Positions 33,587 to 41,845 of a DNA stretch of 64,000 nucleotides are shown here, one piece after another. Origin of the DNA: Pseudomonas sp. ADAK13 (lineage in GTDB: Bacteria > Pseudomonadota > Gammaproteobacteria > Pseudomonadales > Pseudomonadaceae); the NCBI RefSeq assembly GCF_012935715.1, contig NZ_CP052860.1:5518001-5582000 (forward strand), in the 5' to 3' direction. The notes under the pieces were generated by a model. It was not told the DNA's origin. It was given only the letters and a program-made list of their open reading frames with translations, and ran no database searches. Position 1 is the first letter of the stretch, and every line of letters starts with the position of its first letter. The translations under genes and the position numbers were made by a program.

Positions 33587-34110
33587 GCCATGCACTCACG
33601 CAATGCCGCGAGGCTGCGTTTGATCCACGCTTTCACGGTGCCCAGCGGGGTGCCGAGTCTGTGCGCGATTTCGCTGTGGGAATAACCGTCTACATACGCA
33701 TGCAGGATGCAGTTGCGGCGGGCCGGGTCCAGTTGTTCGAGGCAGCTGTAGATTCGCCCCGAGCGTGCCTGATACTCGAAGGTGTCGGTGTGCTCGCCCG
33801 TTTCATGTTCTTCGCCAAGGGGCACTTCGCGGCCAGTACTGCGCACGGCGTTAAGCGCCAGGTGCCGGGTCACGCTGTACACCCAGCCACGGGCCGAGCC
33901 TTTTTGCGGGTCGAAACCGGCAGCACCGTTCCAGATCTTGATAAAGGCGTCATGCACGATGTCTTCGGCCACGGCCTTGTCGCGCACGATGCGCAACGCG
34001 ACCCCGAGCAGCCGGCTGCTTTCCTGCTGATACAGGCGGCGCAAGGCCGGTTGTTCGCCCCGGGCGCAGGCCAGCAGGCAGGTTTCATAGTCAAAAACGG
34101 CGTCAGGCAA
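33583..34110 (-). CDS. ECF RNA polymerase sigma factor
   Basis: A sigma-70 family ECF factor with region 2 (YQQESSRLLGVALRIVRDKA; AEDIVHDAFIKIWNGAAGFD) and region 4 (LDPARRNCILHAYVDGYSHS; LGTPLGTVKAWIKRSLAALR). The reading frame is open to 34257, but the family start lies near PDAVFDYETC. I choose TTG 34110 with GGAAG eight bases upstream; TTG 34116 is the alternative. It is sandwiched between a DUF3455 gene and its anti-sigma gene, a common envelope-stress type cassette. Confidence 0.85.
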   Translation of the reverse strand: MPDAVFDYETCLLACARGEQPALRRLYQQESSRLLGVALRIVRDKAVAEDIVHDAFIKIWNGAAGFDPQKGSARGWVYSVTRHLALNAVRSTGREVPLGEEHETGEHTDTFEYQARSGRIYSCLEQLDPARRNCILHAYVDGYSHSEIAHRLGTPLGTVKAWIKRSLAALRECMA

Positions 34111-34181
34111 GGACAAGGCTTCCAGGTGGATGCCCCGGTGGTGAGCCCGGGGCGCTTTCGCAGCAGCGTAGACGACTTTGG

Positions 34182-34703
34182 TCAGTTGGCCGCCCAGAAG
34201 ATGTAGTCGGCCTGGTACTTCACCACTTCCTGCTTGCCCTTGTTGGCCGTCGTGCATTCGGTGCTCGGCGCCACGCCGCCCTTGAGGGCTACCCGTTGAA
34301 TGTACGCGACACCACTCATCGCGCCCTTGCCTTCGGCGGGGTTGGCCTTGACCAGTTGATAGGGCAGGTTGCCGGGGCTGGACGGCGCAACGGCCAACTG
34401 CGTACCAGTGACTTTCGAACCGTCCTTGGCCTGCCAGGTGGCGGGCGGGCCGAAGTAGCTGCCGACCTGCTGGCCGCTCCGGTCATTGAGCACGGCCTTG
34501 GGCCCGACAAAGAACCATTCGGTCTGGCCGGCTGCGTTGGCCTTGTCTCGGCATTCATAGGTGATTTCGCCGACCCCGGTGGTTTCCATTGCCACCTTGT
34601 GACCGTCCGGCACTTTGATGCTGTCGGGTAAACCGGTCTGGGCAAAGGCGCCCGGTGCAGCGGCGAGCAGGCAAGTCAGGCAGAACAAGGCTTTGGCGTT
34701 CAT
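34182..34703 (-). CDS. DUF3455 domain-containing exported protein
   Basis: 173 residues from ATG 34703 with a signal peptide (KALFCLTCLLAAAPGAFA). DUF3455 marks: ITYECRDKANAAGQTEWFFVGP, GSYFGPPATWQAKDGSKVTG and VAYIQRV. Such proteins often sit in ECF/anti-sigma operons and are probable targets or sensors of them; the function is not established. Two cysteines (YEC, TEC) likely form a periplasmic disulfide. Confidence 0.87.
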   Translation of the reverse strand: MNAKALFCLTCLLAAAPGAFAQTGLPDSIKVPDGHKVAMETTGVGEITYECRDKANAAGQTEWFFVGPKAVLNDRSGQQVGSYFGPPATWQAKDGSKVTGTQLAVAPSSPGNLPYQLVKANPAEGKGAMSGVAYIQRVALKGGVAPSTECTTANKGKQEVVKYQADYIFWAAN

Positions 34704-34744
34704 GGGTGTCTCTCCATAAGGGCAGCAAGGCGCTGCTACCGGTA

Positions 34745-34775
34745 CTACCCGCGACACGCGCAAACGGATGCAGCG
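34745..34775 (-). promoter_or_regulatory. possible ECF-type promoter upstream of DUF3455 gene
   Basis: On the minus strand GCATCC (34766-34771) and GGTAGTA lie 16 bases apart, about 45-70 bases upstream of the DUF3455 start. Sequence and spacing resemble ECF promoters and would allow autoregulation of the cassette. Low confidence. Confidence 0.3.
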
Positions 34776-34839
34776 ATTAGAAAATAAATCGGCAAGGGCG
34801 CACACTGTGGCCCCCGCACTACCAGAGGAGAGATTGACG

Positions 34840-35619
34840 ATGACCGGTGTTCACAAGTCTGCTCAACAGGGATTCTCTACCCAGGCCGTCACGTACGCCC
34901 AAGGCCGGCCGGACTACCCACGACAACTCACGGGCTGGCTCACCGACGCCCTGCAGATCAACCCGCACTCCACGGTCATCGACCTGGGCGCCGGCACCGG
35001 CAAGTTCACTCGGCTGCTCAGCAGCGTGGCGCCGACGTTGATCGCGGTCGAGCCGGTAGAGGCGATGGGCGCGCAGTTGAAGAAACAGCTGCCCGATGTG
35101 CGCCTGCTGTCAGGCACCGCCGAGGCCATTCCTCTTGAAGCGGCCACTGCCGATGCGCTGGTGTGCGCCCAGGCGTTTCACTGGTTCTCCACGCCCGCCG
35201 CGCTGGCGGAAATTCACCGGGTGCTGAAGCCGGAAGGCCGGCTGGGTTTGATCTGGAACGTGCGGGACGAATCCGTGGACTGGGTCGCGGCGATCACCGA
35301 AATCATCACGCCCTACGAGGGCGACACCCCGCGTTTTCACACCGGGCGTTGGCGCGAGGCGTTCACCGGCGAGTATTTTTCCGCCCCCGAAATGACCTGC
35401 TTCCCTTACAGCCATGTCGGCAGCCCCCAGGAAGTGATCATGGATCGCTTCCTTTCGGTGAGCTTTATCGCCGCATTGCCGCCGGCGGAAAAGGCGCTTG
35501 TCACTGAGCAGTTGCAGTCGCTGATCAACACGCATCCAGCGTTGCGCGGCCGTGAGACGGTGGCATTCCCGTACCAGACTCAGGCCTATCGCAGCCAGCG
35601 ACTGGCAAAAAATGCATAA
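34840..35619 (+). CDS. class I SAM-dependent methyltransferase
   Basis: 259 residues from ATG 34840 (AGAGGAGAG upstream). SAM-binding motif I VIDLGAGTGKFTRLL, motif II region LIAVEPVEAM and the UbiE/COQ5-like LSGTAEAIPLEAATADALVCAQAFHWF. It resembles the UbiE/Tam-like methyltransferase_11 family acting on small molecules. It is divergent from the DUF3455-sigma operon; the substrate is unknown. Confidence 0.88.
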   Translation: MTGVHKSAQQGFSTQAVTYAQGRPDYPRQLTGWLTDALQINPHSTVIDLGAGTGKFTRLLSSVAPTLIAVEPVEAMGAQLKKQLPDVRLLSGTAEAIPLEAATADALVCAQAFHWFSTPAALAEIHRVLKPEGRLGLIWNVRDESVDWVAAITEIITPYEGDTPRFHTGRWREAFTGEYFSAPEMTCFPYSHVGSPQEVIMDRFLSVSFIAALPPAEKALVTEQLQSLINTHPALRGRETVAFPYQTQAYRSQRLAKNA

Positions 35620-35701
35620 AGTCAGATCGTTTTGATATAAGTAGTTATAAGAAAAATCGCTATGCTGCGGCCAGAATTTTATAAGGCCGCAGGTAGTGGT
35701 A

Positions 35702-36487
35702 ATGGATGTAGGTAATTTTGGTTTCTCGATTGCTGGCCTGATTGTTGGATTTATCGTGGGAATGACCGGTGTAGGCGGTGGTTCGTTGATGACGCCGATC
35801 CTGCTGTGGTTCGGCATCAACCCGGCCACCGCCGTGGGCACCGACCTGTTGTACGCCGCCATCACCAAGTCCGGTGGGGTGCTGGTTCACAGCAAGAATC
35901 GCAACATCGACTGGACCATCACCGGCTGGCTGACCCTGGGCAGTGTGCCTGCCGTGTTGCTGACCTTGTGGTTCCTCAAGAGCCTGGACACTGATCCCGC
36001 CGCCCTGAACGCGGTGATCAAGCAGTCCCTGGGCGTGGTGTTGCTGCTGACGGCCACGGCAATCCTGTTCAAGAGCAAGCTGTTGGCCTTCGCCCAGCGG
36101 CATGCCGGCGACGACTACAAGATGGCGCCGCGCAACCTCAATGCACTGACCATCATCACCGGCGCGATCCTCGGCACCATGGTGGCCCTGACCTCCATCG
36201 GCGCCGGCGCCCTGGGCACCGTGGCGCTGTTTATCCTGTACCCGTTCCTGGCCACCAAGCGCCTGGTGGGCACGGAGATCGCCCACGCCGTGCCGCTGAC
36301 CCTGGTCGCGGGCCTCGGCCACGCGAGCATGGGCAACATGGACTGGACGCTGCTGGGCTTCCTGTTGCTGGGATCGCTGCCGGGGATTTACGTCGGCAGC
36401 CACATGGCCGGCAAGGTTCCGGACGGGATACTGCGTCCTTGCCTGGCGTTCATGCTGGTGATGATTGGCTTCAAGCTGGCGTTTTAA
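35702..36487 (+). CDS. TauE/SafE family sulfite exporter
   Basis: 261 residues with about eight membrane helices and the family pattern: N-terminal half FIVGMTGVGGGSLMTPILLW, repeated in the second half as TSIGAGALGTVALFILYP. TauE/SafE proteins export sulfite or sulfonates. It is convergent with the flavoprotein at 36484 (overlap of four bases) and near sfnG, which suggests disposal of sulfite released from organosulfur compounds. Confidence 0.87.
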   Translation: MDVGNFGFSIAGLIVGFIVGMTGVGGGSLMTPILLWFGINPATAVGTDLLYAAITKSGGVLVHSKNRNIDWTITGWLTLGSVPAVLLTLWFLKSLDTDPAALNAVIKQSLGVVLLLTATAILFKSKLLAFAQRHAGDDYKMAPRNLNALTIITGAILGTMVALTSIGAGALGTVALFILYPFLATKRLVGTEIAHAVPLTLVAGLGHASMGNMDWTLLGFLLLGSLPGIYVGSHMAGKVPDGILRPCLAFMLVMIGFKLAF

Positions 36488-37719
36488 CGCGCCGGGCCAT
36501 TGCCGATCTGCCACACAAACGGCGGCTCGGTGCCGTTGATCACCCAGTCGCCAACGATTCGCGCCTTGTAGATCACCGGGTTGTGGGACGACACCGTGCG
36601 GGCGTTGCGCCAGTGCCGGTCGAGGGCTTTGCCCTGGCGCACATCTGAGGCGCCCAGCGCGTTGAACAGTTCAGTGGTGGCGCGCTGGATCAGTTCCGAG
36701 ACCACCACCTGCGCCGTGGCTGATTCGATTTCAGCGGCCACATTGGCTTCGCGCTCCACCGCGTCATCCCCGCCGAACCTTGCCACGTAAGCCTGTTGCG
36801 CCGGGAGGGTAGCCTTCAGTGCACTGGCTTCGGCGGCATACACCAGCGCCGCGACTTCACCCACCACCTGCTGAATCTGCGCATCCTGGCTCACATGGGC
36901 CGCGTTGCCGTGGCTGTAGATACGCTTGCGGCTGCGTACCTGATGCGCCACATCCTTGAGGGCCGCGCGGCCGATGCCGGCCAGGGTGGCGAGCAGCACC
37001 AGTTGGTAGAACGCGGTCTGGTATTTGAAGCGGGTGGCAAAGTCGATGACGTTTTCAGCCTCCACGACCGCATCGGTAAAGCGTGAGGTGCCGCTGCCGG
37101 TGGTGCGTTGGCCAAAGCCGTCCCAGTCATCACTTTGCACCACGCCAGGCTGACGGGTGCGGGTGGCAGCAATCACGTCGCCACCGGTGTCGCTGCGTTG
37201 GGCGTACACGTCGATCCAGTCGGAAAACAGGCTGCCGGTGCTGTAGAACTTTTCACCGTTGAGTTTCCATTTATCGCCGTCCGGACTGACCTTGGTGACG
37301 ACGTCGCCGATGGCCACGCTGCCGATTTCGGTCCAGGCACAGCCGACGATGTCGCCGTCGACAAAGCGCTTGAACCAGATGTCCCGCGCTGCGCCGGGGG
37401 CGGCGTTCAGGCGGTCTTCGGCAAACGCGAAATGCCCGCGCAGGGCCTGGGGCACGTTGGAGTCGGCTTCGGCCAGCTCGATCAGCAGTTCAAACAACTG
37501 CGGCAGCGAGGCGCCGCCGCCACCGTATTCCACCGGCACACGCACGGCACCGAAGCCTGCTTGCTTGAGCCACTGGATGGGCTCATGGGGCAGGGCGCGG
37601 GTGTGTTCGCGCTCTACGGCACCCTCGGCGATGCGCTGGAAAATCGGCCGGAAGCGCTCGGCCAAGGCTTGATAATCGACGCCGGTGGACAGCGGATTGA
37701 TCACGTGATGTTCGGTCAT
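36484..37719 (-). CDS. acyl-CoA-dehydrogenase-fold flavoprotein, SfnB/DszC-like
   Basis: 411 residues from ATG 37719 with the acyl-CoA dehydrogenase fold: N-terminal helices (EREHTRALPHEPIQWLKQAG), middle beta domain (GCAWTEIGS; KWKLNGEKFYSTGSLFSDW) and C-terminal helical domain (FNALGASDVRQGKALDRHWR). The monooxygenase branch (DszC, SfnB) uses FMNH2 for organosulfur oxidation. It is divergent from sfnG across a 263-bp spacer, supporting a role in sulfur acquisition. The exact substrate is uncertain. Confidence 0.82.
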   Translation of the reverse strand: MTEHHVINPLSTGVDYQALAERFRPIFQRIAEGAVEREHTRALPHEPIQWLKQAGFGAVRVPVEYGGGGASLPQLFELLIELAEADSNVPQALRGHFAFAEDRLNAAPGAARDIWFKRFVDGDIVGCAWTEIGSVAIGDVVTKVSPDGDKWKLNGEKFYSTGSLFSDWIDVYAQRSDTGGDVIAATRTRQPGVVQSDDWDGFGQRTTGSGTSRFTDAVVEAENVIDFATRFKYQTAFYQLVLLATLAGIGRAALKDVAHQVRSRKRIYSHGNAAHVSQDAQIQQVVGEVAALVYAAEASALKATLPAQQAYVARFGGDDAVEREANVAAEIESATAQVVVSELIQRATTELFNALGASDVRQGKALDRHWRNARTVSSHNPVIYKARIVGDWVINGTEPPFVWQIGNGPAR

Positions 37720-37928
37720 GGGGACGGTTCCTGGGCAGTGAGATAGGTGAGCTATTGCACGGTCCATGCCGGGCGCGAAGGCGCGTATTTACGGGGTGGG
37801 TGCCGATTCAACTGTTGGCCCTGCAACAGCAAATCGACAAACCGCTGCAATCGGTGACAGCTCGGAGCAGGCTGCTTTTCGTCTGTTTCCGGGCTCGGAG
37901 GCCTGTCGCGCGGGCCTCTCACGGTCAC

Positions 37929-37944
37929 TGGCACACTTGCTGCT
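37929..37944 (+). promoter_or_regulatory. sigma-54 promoter candidate for sfnG
   Basis: TGGCAC at 37929-37934 and TGCT at 37941-37944 give the required GG-N10-GC spacing of -24/-12 elements. Start of transcription is expected near 37955, leaving a 5' leader of about 28 bases before the sfnG ATG. Known sfn genes of pseudomonads depend on sigma-54 and the activator SfnR, which fits. I did not identify the activator site. Confidence 0.65.
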
Positions 37945-37982
37945 CCACACCTCGTACATGCCAATCCGCGAGGTACAGTCCA

Positions 37983-39074
37983 ATGAGTCAGCAAGCCGTC
38001 AAATTTGCCTACTGGGTGCCCAACGTCAGCGGAGGGCTGGTGGTCAGCAAGATCGAACAGCGCACCCATTGGGGCATCGACTACAACCGCAAGCTGGCGC
38101 AACTGGCCGAAGAAGCCGGCTTTGAATACGCCCTCACGCAGATTCGTTTCACTGCCGGTTACGGCGCCGAATACCAGCATGAGTCCGTCGCGTTCAGCCA
38201 TGCGTTGCTGGCGGCCACCACCAAACTCAAGGTGATTGCGGCGATCCTGCCTGGGCCATGGCAACCGGCCCTGGCGGCCAAGCAATTGGCAACCATCGAC
38301 CAACTCACCAATGGCCGCGTTGCGGTGAATATCGTCAGCGGCTGGTTCAAGGGCGAGTTCCAGGCCATCGGCGAACACTGGCTGGAGCACGACGAGCGTT
38401 ATCGGCGTTCTGAGGAATTCATCCGCGCCCTGAAAGGCATCTGGACCCAGGACAATTTCACCTTCAAGGGCGACTTCTACCGCTTCAACAACTACAGCCT
38501 CAAACCGAAACCTCTGGGCGAACCGCACCCGGAAATCTTCCAGGGCGGCAGTTCGCGGGCGGCGCGGGACATGGCGGCGCGGGTATCGGATTGGTACTTC
38601 ACCAATGGCAACACCCCGGAAGGCATCAAGGCCCAGGTCGATGATATTCGTGCCAAGGCGGCGGCCAACAATCACTCGGTGAAAGTCGGCGTCAATGCGT
38701 TTGTGATCGCCCGCGACACCGAGGAAGAAGCCCGCGCCGTGCTCGCGCAAATCATCGAGCAGGCCGACCCGGAAGCCGTGAATGCGTTTGGCGACGCGGC
38801 GAAACAGGCAGGCAAGGCTTCACCGGAAGGCGAGGGCAACTGGGCCAAGTCCACCTTTGAAGACCTGGTGCAATACAACGACGGCTTCAAGACCAACCTG
38901 ATCGGCACCCCGCAACAGATCGCCGAGCGCATCGTCGCCTTGAAGGCCGTGGGCGTGGACCTGGTACTGGCCGGCTTCCTGCACTTCCAGGAAGAAGTCG
39001 AGTACTTCGGCCAGCGCGTGCTGCCGCTGGTGCGCGAACTGGAAGCCAAGGCCGGGATCAGGCAAGTCGCCTGA
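37983..39074 (+). CDS. sfnG: FMNH2-dependent dimethyl sulfone monooxygenase
   Basis: 363 residues, the SfnG length, of the bacterial luciferase-like family. Marks: KFAYWVPNVSGGLVVSKIEQ, GFEYALTQIRF, IAAILPGPWQPALAAKQLATI, VNIVSGWFKGEFQAIGEHWLEHDERYRRSEEFI (in pieces) and QGGSSRAARDMAA. It converts dimethyl sulfone to methanesulfinate for sulfur supply under sulfate limitation. GAGG lies nine bases upstream of the ATG. A sigma-54 promoter candidate and the divergent SfnB/DszC-like gene support the assignment; the sulfite exporter lies nearby. Confidence 0.88.
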   Translation: MSQQAVKFAYWVPNVSGGLVVSKIEQRTHWGIDYNRKLAQLAEEAGFEYALTQIRFTAGYGAEYQHESVAFSHALLAATTKLKVIAAILPGPWQPALAAKQLATIDQLTNGRVAVNIVSGWFKGEFQAIGEHWLEHDERYRRSEEFIRALKGIWTQDNFTFKGDFYRFNNYSLKPKPLGEPHPEIFQGGSSRAARDMAARVSDWYFTNGNTPEGIKAQVDDIRAKAAANNHSVKVGVNAFVIARDTEEEARAVLAQIIEQADPEAVNAFGDAAKQAGKASPEGEGNWAKSTFEDLVQYNDGFKTNLIGTPQQIAERIVALKAVGVDLVLAGFLHFQEEVEYFGQRVLPLVRELEAKAGIRQVA

Positions 39075-40158
39075 ACACCACCACCGCCGCGCGCAATTTG
39101 CTGTTGCCGAAACGGCACATTCGCTCGAACTCCCCATGGCTGACCGGCAAATGCTGGCAGTCCATGGGGTGGCGATGCTGGCTGTGGTCGACGTCCGGGT
39201 CGTGCAGGTACACAAAGTCTTCGTCGCAGTCGGTGACGATCACCCAGTGGGGCGACTTGGAGCGGGTCAGTCGGTAGCTGCTGATCAGCACCAGCGGCTG
39301 CCCGCCGTCGCGCAGCACCTGGGGCAAATCCAGCGGGCCGCCGAGCACTTGCTCAACATCACTCAATGCCAACTCTTCCTCGAAGGCCTCATGCACCAGG
39401 CGCATGACGTCTTTTTTATGCTGGTCGCGAACACCATCGAGAAATAACGGCCCGCGCACATTCACCTGCATGCGCACCCGAAAGCCCCGGCGCCAGGCGG
39501 CCAGTGCCAGGCCTTGCGGGCTGCAACCGCCATGGCCAGCAGTCATGAATACGGTGGTTGCCTCGCGCCAGATCTGCAGTTCTTCGCGGCGCTGGGCCAC
39601 ACACGCAGGTTCCAGGGCGCCCATAGCCATCAGCAGGCTCGCGGCGCCACAGGTGAAGTCGGTGGTCTGCTGGTAATAGGGCACGCTCAAGGCCCGCGCG
39701 TCCTGGTGCTGGAGGATGCGTTTTTCCAGGCGCAGGGCAGGGGCGTGGTCTTCGTAATAGTCGTTGATCAAGGCAAAGCGCCGGTAGCCATTGCGCTCGT
39801 ACAGGGCAATGGCGCCGGGGTTGTCGGTGCGCACCTCCAGGCGCAGGTAGGCGCAGTCATGTTCCACGGCGCATGCTTCAATGCGCGTCAGCAATTGCTT
39901 GCCCAACCCCAGGCCGCGTGAGGACTCGGCGATGGCGATGGAATACAGGCGCGCCAGGGAGGTGCCCCGGTGGAACAGCACCAGGGCGTAGCCGAGCAAA
40001 TCGCCGCCGTTTTCTGCCACCAACAGGTGCCCGTGGGCGCGGCTGACCATCCACTGGAAGCTGCGGGTGGAGAGCCGGTCCGTGGTGAAACAGTGCTGTT
40101 CCAATGCCACCAATGCAGGCACGTCATCGGGTGTTGCAACGCGAAAGGAAAGAGCCAT
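39058..40158 (-). CDS. GNAT acetyltransferase fused to C39-like peptidase
   Basis: 366 residues in two modules. Residues 1-150 are a RimI-like GNAT domain (LYSIAIAESSRGLGLGKQLL; RLEVRTDNPGAIALYERNGY). Residues 155-366 are a papain-like C39 peptidase: nucleophile Cys170 in TDFTCGAASLLMAM, His304 in KSPHWVIVTD and Asp320 in VYLHDPD. Its 3' end overlaps sfnG's end by 17 bases (convergent). It is divergent, 94 bp apart, from a RimK-like ligase gene. This combination points to a peptide or protein-tail modification system; the substrate is unknown. Confidence 0.85.
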   Translation of the reverse strand: MALSFRVATPDDVPALVALEQHCFTTDRLSTRSFQWMVSRAHGHLLVAENGGDLLGYALVLFHRGTSLARLYSIAIAESSRGLGLGKQLLTRIEACAVEHDCAYLRLEVRTDNPGAIALYERNGYRRFALINDYYEDHAPALRLEKRILQHQDARALSVPYYQQTTDFTCGAASLLMAMGALEPACVAQRREELQIWREATTVFMTAGHGGCSPQGLALAAWRRGFRVRMQVNVRGPLFLDGVRDQHKKDVMRLVHEAFEEELALSDVEQVLGGPLDLPQVLRDGGQPLVLISSYRLTRSKSPHWVIVTDCDEDFVYLHDPDVDHSQHRHPMDCQHLPVSHGEFERMCRFGNSKLRAAVVVFRRLA

Positions 40159-40252
40159 GTGACCGCCGTAAAAGTTGCGTAACGAAACGGGACTTCTCTA
40201 AAAGATCGTGCTTAATAGAAAAGGTCTAGTTCTCTAAAGCGGATCAATCAAT

Positions 40253-41839
40253 ATGTCAGCGGTACAAGGTCATTGGCGTGAAGTATCCGAGCAAACAGTG
40301 GCGGCGACAATAACTTCCAGCGGTTATTTTTCCAGCCCTCCCAAGAGTGCAAGTCAAGTCGTGATCATTGTCGAACGCAAGGAAGACTGGGCGTCGTACT
40401 TCCCCAGCGAAGACATCGTCACCGCCCAGGAATACCTTGAGCAAACCCGGGAAAACGAGACGGGCAAGCGGGTGCAGGTGATCAACCTGTGCCGCAGCTA
40501 CAAGTACCTGGGCCACGGCTACTACTGCTCGCTGCTGGCCGAGGCGCGGGGGCACAAGGTGATTCCGTCGGTGCGCACCATCAGCGAACTGACCAGGAAA
40601 TCCCTCTACGGCCTGGCCCTGGATGACCTGGATAAAACCCTCGATAAAGCCTTGAGTCATCATCTCTACAGCAACACCGAAGGCTTTACCCTGACACTTT
40701 ATTTTGGCCGAACCAATATTGAACCCTTGCAGGATTTGGCCCGCCAGTTGTTTGAAGCGTTTCCCTGTCCGATCCTGTTAGTTGAGTTCCGCAAGAATAA
40801 CGGCTGGCACATCGAAGGCATCAAGTCGGGCGTATTGCACAAGTTACGCGATGACCAGGAAGATCAATTTGCAAATGCGCTGGATAACTTCAGCCGCAAG
40901 ATCTGGCGTCAACCGCGCTCCCGACGGTTGGCCCGCTATGACCTGGCAATCCTGCACGATCCGCAGGAACAATTGCCGCCGTCCAACGCCCGCGCCCTGG
41001 AAAATTTCGTACGGGTCGGCAAGGGGCTGGGCATCGATGTGGAACTGATCGAGCGCAAGGACTACGCCCGCCTGGCCGAATACGACGCCTTGCTGATCCG
41101 CGAGACCACCAGCGTTGACAACCACACCTACCGCTTCGCCAAAAAGGCCGAGAGCGAAGGGCTGGTAGTGATGGACGACCCGGCGTCGATCCTGCGCTGC
41201 ACCAACAAGGTCTACCTCACCGACCTGCTTAAAAGCCACCAACTGGGCATGCCCGCCACGGAAATTCTCTACAAGGAGCGACCCGAAGATTTCGAACGGG
41301 TGGGCGAACGCCTTGGCTTCCCGCTGGTATTGAAGATCCCCGACGGGTGTTTCTCCCGCGGCGTAATCAAGGTCGAAAGCCAGCAAGCGCTGCTGACGGC
41401 CACCGCCGAACTGTTCGAGCATTCTGTGTTGTTGCTGGCCCAGGAATTTTTCTACACCGAGTACGACTGGCGCATCGGCGTTCTCAACCGCAAACCGATC
41501 TTTGCCTGCCAGTACTTCATGTCCAAGGGCCATTGGCAGATCTACAACCACAAGGCCATCGGCCAGGACATCAACGGCGAGTGCCGCACGCTGGCGGTCC
41601 ACGAGGCGCCCAAGGCCGTGGTGGAACTGGCGGTCAAAACCGCCAACCTGATCGGCGACGGCCTGTACGGCGTGGACCTCAAGCAGTCCGGCGACAAAGT
41701 GGTGGTGATCGAGGTCAACGACAACCCCAACATGGACGCCGGCATCGAAGACGCCTACCTGCAAGACGATTTGTATTCCCTGGTACTGGAGGAGTTTGTG
41801 CGACGCCTGGAGCTGAAGCGTCAAGGCCAGGTGTGGTGA
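40253..41839 (+). CDS. RimK-like ATP-grasp ligase with N-terminal RLAN domain
   Basis: 528 residues. The N-terminal 190 residues match the RimK-like ATP-grasp N-terminal (RLAN) domain (DWASYFPSEDIVTAQEYLEQ; INLCRSYKYLGHGYYCSLLAEARGH, in pieces). From about 290 to 515 is an ATP-grasp core: LGFPLVLKIPDGCFSRGV, LLLAQEFFYTEYDWRIGVLN, and the metal-binding VVVIEVNDNPNMDAGIED. RimK relatives add glutamate to peptide C-termini. Co-oriented with a CorA-like gene six bases downstream and divergent from the GNAT-C39 gene. Confidence 0.85.
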   Translation: MSAVQGHWREVSEQTVAATITSSGYFSSPPKSASQVVIIVERKEDWASYFPSEDIVTAQEYLEQTRENETGKRVQVINLCRSYKYLGHGYYCSLLAEARGHKVIPSVRTISELTRKSLYGLALDDLDKTLDKALSHHLYSNTEGFTLTLYFGRTNIEPLQDLARQLFEAFPCPILLVEFRKNNGWHIEGIKSGVLHKLRDDQEDQFANALDNFSRKIWRQPRSRRLARYDLAILHDPQEQLPPSNARALENFVRVGKGLGIDVELIERKDYARLAEYDALLIRETTSVDNHTYRFAKKAESEGLVVMDDPASILRCTNKVYLTDLLKSHQLGMPATEILYKERPEDFERVGERLGFPLVLKIPDGCFSRGVIKVESQQALLTATAELFEHSVLLLAQEFFYTEYDWRIGVLNRKPIFACQYFMSKGHWQIYNHKAIGQDINGECRTLAVHEAPKAVVELAVKTANLIGDGLYGVDLKQSGDKVVVIEVNDNPNMDAGIEDAYLQDDLYSLVLEEFVRRLELKRQGQVW

Positions 41840-41845
41840 CGCGCG

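Noticed and set aside
34111..34257. N-terminal extension of the ECF sigma factor
   Set aside because: The extra 49 codons would overlap the DUF3455 gene by 76 bases and do not resemble sigma region 2; start near 34110 fits the family.
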